In this document: positions 1-5,644 of the stretch, piece after piece
Position numbering within the stretch: position 1 is the first letter of the stretch
Layout: every line of letters starts with the position of its first letter
Assembly: GCA_027063545.1 (NCBI GenBank)
Contig: JAMORN010000124.1
Coordinates: 1-8,041, forward strand
DNA: 8,041 nt
Direction: 5' to 3'
From: JAMORN01 sp027063545 [NCBI: bacterium]
GTDB taxonomy: Bacteria > JAMORN01
Notes under the pieces: model-generated
What the model saw: only the letters and a program-made list of their open reading frames with translations
What the model was told of the DNA's origin: nothing
Databases searched by the model: none
Program-made: the position numbers and the translations under genes

Positions 1-1956
1 ACCTTTCCAAAGAAGACCCATATCTGCCAACAGGCTATATGCTTTCCCACTTTCATTTTGATTACCAACAGGTACAGGTGCTAAATTAGAGTAAGCGAAC
101 TTAGCAGAAAGGCCTATTGCTAAATTATTAAGTAATTTCAACCCCCAATGGAGTCCTGCATTCATATCATAGGCTCTAAATGTACCTAAAATCTGACCTG
201 TTTCATCTGTATGAGTAATTGATCCATAGGATAAATAAGTTATAGAAAATCCTAATGTTCCTATTTTTATACCTGGAATTATAATAGATGTATATAAAAG
301 GTATAAATCTTTATAATTTAAAAGAGGAAGTACCTTATGATAACTAAATCCTAAAATAGGCTTTGACATTTTATATATATATAAATTATCATCTGCAGAT
401 GCTACTATATATCCCTTTTGATATACTGCAGAATTTAAAGAGTTATTTATAAACATAACCTCTGTTAGAGAGGTATTATTCTCTTTTTTATACTTTAAAA
501 TCTTTGTTTTTGTATAAAATATTAAAGGATCACTGTTTATTATTCCTACAACATCCTCTCCCTTTACTTTTATCCTTTTTATTTTATTCCTCTTAATATT
601 ATAGATATAAATAGCCCCTTTACCGCCAATATAGAGAGTACTATCATCAAACTTAACTATACAATTTATCTCGGGATTATAAAGAAAAGAAGAAAGATCT
701 TTTAAAAATGAAAGATAAAACTCTTTCTTTTTATCCTCTACTTTTTTTGCTACAATATTATTTATAGAATCTAATACCTTAAAATTAAAACTATCACTAT
801 AGAAGAAAGTGTAATCTGGTCTTAAACTATCAATATCTAAGGATGAATCACACATAACAACCTTCACTTCTAAAAAATTAAGTTTATGTTTTTGAGAATA
901 ATCTTTAATTTGCTCCTCTATTTTCTTAATACTATCCTCTACATTTAAAACATAATCAGAATCTATCTTTGAAGAATTTAAAGAATCTCTAACAAAAATA
1001 GAATCATTTATTACAATTATTACATTTTTTATTATCCTAATACTATCAATCTTTGCTTTATTTTTATTATACTCTGATATATCAAAAGAAATTAATCCTT
1101 TCTTTTTACTTATAATTATAATTCTATCTTTATCTATAAAACTAAAGCCCTTTATATCATTTATTATCATTTTTAATGGTTTTGAAAAATAATAATCTAA
1201 ATTAAATTTATTTTGATCTAATATATAAAAACCTTGATCTGTTAAAATCCATAACTTACCATCTGGACTTTCAGAAATATATTTTATAGTTCCATTTAAC
1301 CCCTCTTTAGAGTTTATTACATTCCATCTCTCATTTTTAAAATACACTAATGAATGTTGTGTTATTAAATAAATATAACCTCTTTTAGACTTATATATAT
1401 CAATTATAGAATCTTTTATTATCATACTATATGGCATATTTAAAACCCAAATATCTTTCTCTGGAATATCCTCTGTTATAGAATTAAATTCCATTATTTT
1501 ACTTTTATACTCCTCTAAATTTTCTTTATCTGTAACCCATCTTTCAATTAATCCTTCTATAGAATCATCTTCTCCTAAATACCAAACCTCATAGTTATAA
1601 AATTTTCCCATTTGCCATCTATACAACCCCTTATTTGTTAAAACATAAAGAAGATTATTATTTTCTTCAGAAGGAAAAATAACCTTTTTTATAACAATAG
1701 AAGTATCCTTTAAACTATTAAGAACCCAATCATTTGCTAAAGGAGAAAATCCTAAACCTGCTGGATTATAATATAAACTAAATGGATCATCTGCTATGGC
1801 GACATTTGCCTCCCCCATTCCTGTTGCTCTTGCTCCAACAGGGATGTACATATATTGAAGACCACTTTCACTTACAGCAAAAATTTTATTTAATAATAGC
1901 GTATTTAAACTTATTAAAATTAACAACATTAAATTTAACCTATTAACTCTCTTCAT
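1..1956 (-). CDS. PorV/PorQ-family outer-membrane beta-barrel protein with large propeller-like insertion (3' end outside window)
   Basis: An open frame runs from an ATG at 1956 to the left edge (652 codons, no stop), so the C-terminus is missing. Residues 1-27 look like a Sec signal peptide: basic start, leucine/isoleucine-rich core, likely cut after KIFA. Residues 39-70 carry the PorV/PorQ/UPF0164 plug signature (PVGARATGMGEA, then NPAGLGF). Residues about 534-652 are barrel strands of the same family (LGFSITYLSYG, AYDMNAGLHWGLKLL). Between them, residues about 71-533 form an insertion with repeated short blades such as SPDGKLWILTDQGFYIL, resembling two-component-regulator (Reg_prop) propeller repeats. 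Inside it, residues 300-430 are rich in Asp-Ser and partly helical. PorV proteins are normally about 300-400 residues, so this one is unusually large. The start has a modest ribosome site (GGGAAG) and overlaps the upstream gene by 14 bp. Family call firm; the exact role (T9SS-linked or general outer-membrane protein) is unknown. Confidence 0.85.
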   Translation of the reverse strand, partial: MKRVNRLNLMLLILISLNTLLLNKIFAVSESGLQYMYIPVGARATGMGEANVAIADDPFSLYYNPAGLGFSPLANDWVLNSLKDTSIVIKKVIFPSEENNNLLYVLTNKGLYRWQMGKFYNYEVWYLGEDDSIEGLIERWVTDKENLEEYKSKIMEFNSITEDIPEKDIWVLNMPYSMIIKDSIIDIYKSKRGYIYLITQHSLVYFKNERWNVINSKEGLNGTIKYISESPDGKLWILTDQGFYILDQNKFNLDYYFSKPLKMIINDIKGFSFIDKDRIIIISKKKGLISFDISEYNKNKAKIDSIRIIKNVIIVINDSIFVRDSLNSSKIDSDYVLNVEDSIKKIEEQIKDYSQKHKLNFLEVKVVMCDSSLDIDSLRPDYTFFYSDSFNFKVLDSINNIVAKKVEDKKKEFYLSFLKDLSSFLYNPEINCIVKFDDSTLYIGGKGAIYIYNIKRNKIKRIKVKGEDVVGIINSDPLIFYTKTKILKYKKENNTSLTEVMFINNSLNSAVYQKGYIVASADDNLYIYKMSKPILGFSYHKVLPLLNYKDLYLLYTSIIIPGIKIGTLGFSITYLSYGSITHTDETGQILGTFRAYDMNAGLHWGLKLLNNLAIGLSAKFAYSNLAPVPVGNQNESGKAYSLLADMGLLWKG

Positions 1957-2455
1957 ATATATCTTCCCATTTAGAATTTACAAATTTTATTCTTTCTTTA
2001 GTTTCTATTAAAGTTGCATCAAATGTCCCTTTAATTTTACATTTACAACCTAAATGAAAAGGAGGTATTAAAGAAGTATTTTCAACAATATCTCTTCTTC
2101 TTAAATAATAATTATCAATATTTTTGCAAGTTTCACAAGAACAATTATCCTTCTCATATACAAAAAAAACAACTCCAGATTTATCCCCCTCTTCTATTTC
2201 TTTTATATTCTCTTCTAAAATATTAAAATACTCATCAACTAAGCTCTCATCTTTGCCTATTTTTCTTACGAAATCAAGCATTTCATCTTTTGATGGCCTT
2301 TCTTTTTTAAGCTTTTCTCTAGGAGAAACCCTTATAATAGAATAAGTCCCTGAATGATAAATTTTAGGAGTTTCTTCCTCTTTAGGAAGAAATATTATAA
2401 CTAAAAAGCCTATAAAAAAAAGTATAATGAAAAAAAATATTAGAGGTGCTAACAT
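1943..2455 (-). CDS. Membrane-anchored small protein with Cys/His knuckle, function unknown
   Basis: A 170-residue protein I cannot assign to a named family. Residues 1-23 are a single hydrophobic helix (MLAPLIFFFI onward) with few charges, so it is probably an N-terminal membrane anchor or uncleaved signal. Residues 45-92 are charged and helical. Residues 105-139 hold a likely metal knuckle: C105, C107 and C110, then PPFH ending in H134, then C137 and C139 (GCKC). The spacing of C-x2-C followed by a PPxHxxCxC motif resembles the C-terminal knuckle of phage Mu F/SPP1 gp7-type head morphogenesis proteins; this is recognition from memory and covers only the motif. No phage genes are nearby. It starts 40 bp after thiF with no visible Shine-Dalgarno site, but an in-frame TAG at 2504-2506 leaves no better ATG upstream. 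Its end overlaps the PorV-like start by 14 bp, suggesting coupled translation. Confidence 0.8.
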   Translation of the reverse strand: MLAPLIFFFIILFFIGFLVIIFLPKEEETPKIYHSGTYSIIRVSPREKLKKERPSKDEMLDFVRKIGKDESLVDEYFNILEENIKEIEEGDKSGVVFFVYEKDNCSCETCKNIDNYYLRRRDIVENTSLIPPFHLGCKCKIKGTFDATLIETKERIKFVNSKWEDIYEES

Positions 2456-2495
2456 AGTATTTTTAAAATAATATTTTTTTAAGAAAAAATAAACT

Positions 2496-3083
2496 TTAAT
2501 CTTCTATCATTTTTAATAAAAGTTCATTACTTTCAATAGCAGAAAGTGTAAGAACTTTTGTTGAAATTGGCGGAAATTTTTCTACATCTTTTGTAAAATC
2601 ACCTACTACAATAACATTATCGCCTAATTTTATCTTTTGAACTACATCAAACGAATCTATTCCACCAAGACCACTTACTGAAATAAGAAATTTCTCTTTG
2701 TTTTTTAACACATATTCTATCAAAAGCTTTTTTATTTCCTTAGAATCCACACATTCTGCTATGTATTTATAATCTTTTAAAATACTATCTATATTATCCT
2801 CATCTAATCTTTTTTTTAAGACTCTTATTTTTATTTCAGAATTGACCTTTCTTAATTTTTCCGATAAAGCATCTACTTTAAACTTTCCAATATCCTCTTT
2901 ATCATAAAGTTGCCTGAAAATATTACTCTCCTCAACAATATCAAAATCAATCAATAAAATCTCACCCAACCCTGATTTTGCCATTATATAAGAAAGCCAT
3001 GAACCCAATCCACCCACACCAACCACTGCTAATTTTTTATTTTTTAACTTATCTTTTACTAATTTATAATCTAAATTCTCCAT
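2496..3083 (-). CDS. thiF: ThiF/MoeB/HesA-family E1-like adenylyltransferase (short ThiF form)
   Basis: A 195-residue Rossmann-fold E1-like enzyme. Such enzymes adenylate the C-terminal Gly-Gly of a ubiquitin-like sulfur carrier (ThiS, MoaD) with ATP, preparing it to accept sulfur. Visible features are the nucleotide-binding loop GVGGLGS (22-28), the acidic strand end LIDFDIVE with D46 and D48, the SNIFRQ motif with N54 and R57, K69/D71 in KFKVDAL, and D113 in ECVDS. The CxxC zinc pairs of MoeB and long ThiF are absent, and the length matches the compact ThiF type common in anaerobes, whose ending this resembles (VVGDF, then STKVLTLSAIESNELLLKMI). It starts 1 bp after sufB, with only a weak purine stretch (AAGAAG) as ribosome site, so coupled translation is likely. 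No ThiS, ThiG or MoaD gene is in view, so the partner is unknown and a role in Fe-S or cofactor sulfur supply is only suggested by context. Confidence 0.85.
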   Translation of the reverse strand: MENLDYKLVKDKLKNKKLAVVGVGGLGSWLSYIMAKSGLGEILLIDFDIVEESNIFRQLYDKEDIGKFKVDALSEKLRKVNSEIKIRVLKKRLDEDNIDSILKDYKYIAECVDSKEIKKLLIEYVLKNKEKFLISVSGLGGIDSFDVVQKIKLGDNVIVVGDFTKDVEKFPPISTKVLTLSAIESNELLLKMIED

Positions 3084-3084
3084 A

Positions 3085-4038
3085 CTACTTTCTTCTTAAA
3101 ATTCCCTGTATTATAATATCTGTTGCCTCATCCTCTGTTAAACCCTTTGCCATAAGTGTTTGAAGTTCCTTTGAATCAACGCTACCTAATGCTGCCTCAT
3201 GGGTAATATGAGAGGTTGGATCTCTAACCTCAATTATAGGAATAGCCCTTGCTCTACCCTGGTCTTTTACAATCTCAGTACAATCAACATGGCCTTTTGC
3301 ATATTTACCAGTTGCTATAAGATCACTATAAATATCAGCCTCTGCCTGATCCTTTACTGCTATTTTAGAATATAAAAACCCCCTTGAATAATTACCTTTT
3401 AACAATCCTTTTTCTTTTACCTTTATTTTATCGTTCTCTCTTCCATACATATACATCCCTAATTCTACCACTCCATAATCCTCAACTATTGCCTCAGATT
3501 CCAAATCAACACTTCCTATTAATCCCTTTGTAATCTCAAATTCATTTTTATAATAGGCATTATATCCAACCTTTGCAAGGGTTTTTGCTTTAATTGTAAT
3601 CTCGGAAGAAACATTAGGGTGGTAGTGTCTTTCAAAATAACGGTAACTAGAATTTTCTCCTAATTCTATATCAGTATATGAATCATGAAGAATCTCATTT
3701 CCATCAACAAAATTACATATAGAAATTAAAGAAACATGACTATTATTACCCAGTTTTACATTTGTCCTTACCTCTTGAAGTCCTTTTTGATGAATCATAG
3801 CAAAACAAACAAATATAGGCATCTCCATTTTTACATTATCCTCAATCTCTAGTAAAACATTTGCTCCGTTGTCTATTTCCTCTACCTCAACCCTTATCCC
3901 ATATACTAAATTTGAACTTATTACTTTATTTTTGTTTATAATAAGATGAGCTATATCTCTATTTAAAAAAGCATCCTTTTCATCTTCCAGGGTAGAAAGT
4001 ATCTTCTCGAATATATCATTGGCATATATTTTTGCCAT
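3085..4038 (-). CDS. sufB: SufB/SufD-family Fe-S cluster scaffold (compact SmsB-like form)
   Basis: A 317-residue SufB/SufD-family protein, the scaffold partner of the SufC ATPase in cytoplasmic Fe-S cluster assembly. The middle is the expected beta-helix. The C-terminus has the family hallmarks: IPIIEVRDP (266-274), the conserved His-Glu pair H280-E281 in HITHEAALGSVDSKEL, and the helical ending LMAKGLTEDEATDIII that binds SufC. At 317 residues it is far shorter than E. coli SufB (about 495) and fits the compact archaeal/anaerobe form described as SmsB. Aligned by eye to E. coli SufB, the catalytic Cys405 position is glycine (G261); C253 lies eight residues earlier in GHVDCTEIV. An AAGGAG ribosome site at 4045-4050 sits inside the last codons of sufC, and the two genes are 1 bp apart. 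No sufS, sufU or sufD lies in the window, so this single protein probably pairs with itself on a SufC dimer. Confidence 0.93.
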   Translation of the reverse strand: MAKIYANDIFEKILSTLEDEKDAFLNRDIAHLIINKNKVISSNLVYGIRVEVEEIDNGANVLLEIEDNVKMEMPIFVCFAMIHQKGLQEVRTNVKLGNNSHVSLISICNFVDGNEILHDSYTDIELGENSSYRYFERHYHPNVSSEITIKAKTLAKVGYNAYYKNEFEITKGLIGSVDLESEAIVEDYGVVELGMYMYGRENDKIKVKEKGLLKGNYSRGFLYSKIAVKDQAEADIYSDLIATGKYAKGHVDCTEIVKDQGRARAIPIIEVRDPTSHITHEAALGSVDSKELQTLMAKGLTEDEATDIIIQGILRRK

Positions 4039-4039
4039 G

Positions 4040-4798
4040 TTAATCTCCTTTTTTTAAATTTAATATTTCCTCTTTTGCTAAAATCTTGGAATAATCAACC
4101 TCACAATAAGGACATTTTGTCCCAAAATATTCAGTTAACCTATTAATATCACCCTCAATATAACTTACTCCACAACAGATAAGAGTTCCTCTATCTGCTC
4201 TTTTTAATACTTCCAAAGAATGAGTAATTAAAAGCACTGTTGTTCCTTTTTGTTTAAAAATATTCAACATATTAAAAATGTAGTTAATAGCCTCTATATC
4301 TATACCTGAATCAGGCTCATCAAGAATAACAAGTTTAGGATTTAGTAAATAAATTGCTGCCAACTCAATTCTTTTTCTCTCCCCTCCACTTAATGAATTA
4401 TCTACATATCTATCTATATAACTTCTATAATTTAGACCAACAAGTTCTAAAGCCTCTTTAAATTTTTCTTCATCTTCTTTTTTTAATGAAAGCTTTAAAT
4501 ACTCTTTAACTTTTATCCCTTCATACCTCACAGGTTCCTGCCACAAAAGTGTAATCCCTAAATTAGCCCTCTGAGTGATATCTAAATTATTAATCTCTTT
4601 TCCTTCAAAAATTATTTTTCCATCAATATCCCTATAGGATGGAATCCCCATCAATGTGTATGCAATCGTACTTTTACCAGCTCCATTTTTACCAACAATT
4701 GCATAAATCTCTCCTCTATTAATACTAAAATTTACCCTCTGTAAAATATATTTTCCTTCTTTTTCTAATCTAACATCCTTAAATTTCAATAACTCCAT
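4040..4798 (-). CDS. sufC: SufC-type ABC ATPase of Fe-S cluster assembly
   Basis: A 252-residue cytoplasmic ABC ATPase that drives conformational change in the SufB scaffold during Fe-S cluster assembly. All nucleotide-binding motifs are intact: Walker A GKNGAGKST (36-44), Q-loop Q87 in LLWQEPVRYEGIKVKEYL, signature LSGGERKR (136-143), Walker B LVILDE (156-161), a SufC-like D-loop PDSGIDIEA, and the switch histidine H193 in ITHS. The Q-loop and D-loop wording separates it from importer ATPases, and no permease gene is adjacent. The C-terminus carries C208-C209 and a CPYC motif (229-232), which E. coli SufC lacks; related forms from anaerobes may share it. It is the first gene of the suf transcript, with a strong AAGGAG ribosome site (4805-4810) 6 bases before the ATG and a consensus promoter just upstream. 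Confidence 0.95.
   Translation of the reverse strand: MELLKFKDVRLEKEGKYILQRVNFSINRGEIYAIVGKNGAGKSTIAYTLMGIPSYRDIDGKIIFEGKEINNLDITQRANLGITLLWQEPVRYEGIKVKEYLKLSLKKEDEEKFKEALELVGLNYRSYIDRYVDNSLSGGERKRIELAAIYLLNPKLVILDEPDSGIDIEAINYIFNMLNIFKQKGTTVLLITHSLEVLKRADRGTLICCGVSYIEGDINRLTEYFGTKCPYCEVDYSKILAKEEILNLKKGD
4045..4050 (-). promoter_or_regulatory. Ribosome binding site of sufB, embedded in the end of sufC
   Basis: The minus strand reads AAGGAG, inside the last sense codons of sufC (Lys-Lys-Gly-Asp), six bases before the sufB ATG at 4038. Ribosomes finishing sufC are ideally placed to restart on sufB, which suits two subunits of one complex. Confidence 0.8.
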
Positions 4799-4804
4799 CC
4801 TTCT

Positions 4805-4810
4805 CTCCTT
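4805..4810 (-). promoter_or_regulatory. Ribosome binding site of sufC
   Basis: The minus strand reads AAGGAG, six bases before the ATG at 4798. It is a full Shine-Dalgarno core and fixes the sufC start. Confidence 0.85.
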
Positions 4811-4828
4811 TTTATCTTTAATATTACA

Positions 4829-4857
4829 AAAATAGTGATTTTAATGATATTTGTCAA
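4829..4857 (-). promoter_or_regulatory. Sigma-70-type promoter of the suf operon
   Basis: Reading the minus strand, a perfect -35 box TTGACA (4852-4857) is followed after exactly 17 bases by a -10 box TATTTT (4829-4834). Transcription would start near 4822, giving a leader of about 24 bases that contains the sufC ribosome site. The boxes lie in the 98-bp gap between the exonuclease gene and sufC, and no other minus-strand pair here is as good. Confidence 0.75.
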
Positions 4858-4896
4858 GAAAAAAAATAGAAAATAAAGTAATAGAAACAAAAAAAA

Positions 4897-5514
4897 TTAA
4901 AATAATTTTTGTGTTGAAGAATAAAGATGTTGATTTTTTAAATAGACTGCAAATTCTAAGATAGTATCATAAAGAGCCCTATGTCTATGGGAATTTAAAA
5001 AAATTTTTCTTACCTCTTCATTCTGAGGAAGTATTTCATTATGGATTAGATTATATAACTCCTTATTAACATAGGAAGATAAACCTTTAGGGGTACCTTT
5101 AAACTTTGCTGGTGAAATCTCTTTCCAATCCAAACTCTCTACAAAACTAAAAGTTTCTTTCTCTTCTGCAAAAACAAATAATTTTATTAAAAAAGTTTTA
5201 TCAAACTTATAATTCCATGCGTAAATAGAGTTTTTTAACTTACTATTATATTTTAAAATAAATTCCTTTACTTCTCCAGCAACCTCTTTTATATCTTTTC
5301 CCTCTTTTAAAATCTCTTCATAACTTATCTGATGAATACTAAAAGCCTTTCTTAATCCATCAATATATGTATTTTTATAAAACTCTGGTGGCTTAATTAA
5401 AGAAGAATAATAATCTATTATCTTATTATTCTCAATCTTAATTATACCAACCTCACAAGGAAAGGAATAAAAACTAAAAGCATGTCCTGTAGTCTCAAAA
5501 TCAATAATAAACAT
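4897..5514 (-). CDS. DEDDh-family 3'-5' exonuclease (DnaQ/RNase T-like)
   Basis: A 205-residue exonuclease domain that would remove nucleotides from 3' ends of DNA or RNA using two metal ions. The acidic residues of the family are all visible: D5 and E7 in IIDFETTG (ExoI), D105 in NYKFDKTFL (ExoII), and H178 with D183 in HRALYD (ExoIII, the DEDDh variant with a catalytic histidine). A substrate-loop-like SIHQIS lies at 59-64 and PKGLSSYV near 142-149. The protein is a bare nuclease domain with no helicase, GIY-YIG or polymerase part, so proofreading, repair and RNA trimming remain equally possible. The start at 5514 follows an AAGGAAA ribosome site about seven bases away. It lies between a strong terminator upstream and the suf promoter downstream, so it is probably its own transcription unit, but no hairpin terminator follows it and read-through into suf is possible. 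Confidence 0.9.
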   Translation of the reverse strand: MFIIDFETTGHAFSFYSFPCEVGIIKIENNKIIDYYSSLIKPPEFYKNTYIDGLRKAFSIHQISYEEILKEGKDIKEVAGEVKEFILKYNSKLKNSIYAWNYKFDKTFLIKLFVFAEEKETFSFVESLDWKEISPAKFKGTPKGLSSYVNKELYNLIHNEILPQNEEVRKIFLNSHRHRALYDTILEFAVYLKNQHLYSSTQKLF

Positions 5515-5551
5515 AAATATTTTCCTTATATTGTTTGCCTTTAATTTAATT

Positions 5552-5581
5552 AATATAAAATAAAAAAGGGAGGTTTGACAA
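5552..5581 (-). promoter_or_regulatory. Possible promoter of the exonuclease gene, overlapping a terminator
   Basis: The minus strand has TTGTCA (5576-5581, one mismatch to the -35 consensus) and, 18 bases on, TATATT (5552-5557, one mismatch to the -10 consensus). Initiation near 5545 would give a leader of about 30 bases before the ATG at 5514. The -35 box falls in the loop of the terminator hairpin. AT-rich sequence produces such pairs by chance, so the call is moderate. Confidence 0.4.
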
Positions 5582-5591
5582 CCTCCCTTTT
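5564..5591 (-). terminator. Rho-independent terminator after the flavoprotein gene
   Basis: A perfect inverted repeat: the 12-base arms at 5564-5575 and 5580-5591 pair fully around a four-base loop. The stem core is GGGAGGTT/AACCTCCC. On the minus strand the stem is followed by TTTTTTATTTTAT, a proper U-tract. On the plus strand the T-run is only four bases before a G, so it works chiefly for the minus-strand gene ending at 5645. Confidence 0.9.
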
Positions 5592-5644
5592 GAAAAAAAT
5601 TTATAAAATATTTTTATAGATTATTACCTCTCTGATTCTTCTTA

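Noticed and set aside
2039-2143. Prophage remnant suggested by the PPFHxGCKC motif
   Set aside because: No other phage-like gene, integrase, attachment repeat or change in base composition is visible; the gene sits within a co-directional housekeeping cluster.
2124-2345. 73-codon open frame on the plus strand
   Set aside because: It lies wholly antisense to the Cys/His knuckle gene, has Ser/Phe/Leu-rich low-complexity content typical of a reverse shadow, and has no ribosome site.
2471-2495. A/T-only inverted repeat between thiF and the knuckle gene (TATTTTTT, CTTA, AAAAAATA on the minus strand)
   Set aside because: The stem has no G-C pairs and would be unstable. Such repeats are expected by chance in this composition, so I do not call a terminator or promoter here.
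2978-3163. 61-codon open frame on the plus strand
   Set aside because: It is antisense to the thiF start and sufB end. Both of those genes show clear family motifs, and this frame shows none.
4883-4896. Run of T on the minus strand right after the exonuclease stop, as a terminator
   Set aside because: There is a T-run but no inverted repeat before it, so intrinsic termination cannot be supported.
5610-5630. A/T-only palindrome (TATAAAA, TAT, TTTTATA) just before the flavoprotein stop-side terminator
   Set aside because: It has weak pairing and no associated feature; the strong GC-bearing hairpin at 5564-5591 explains termination.
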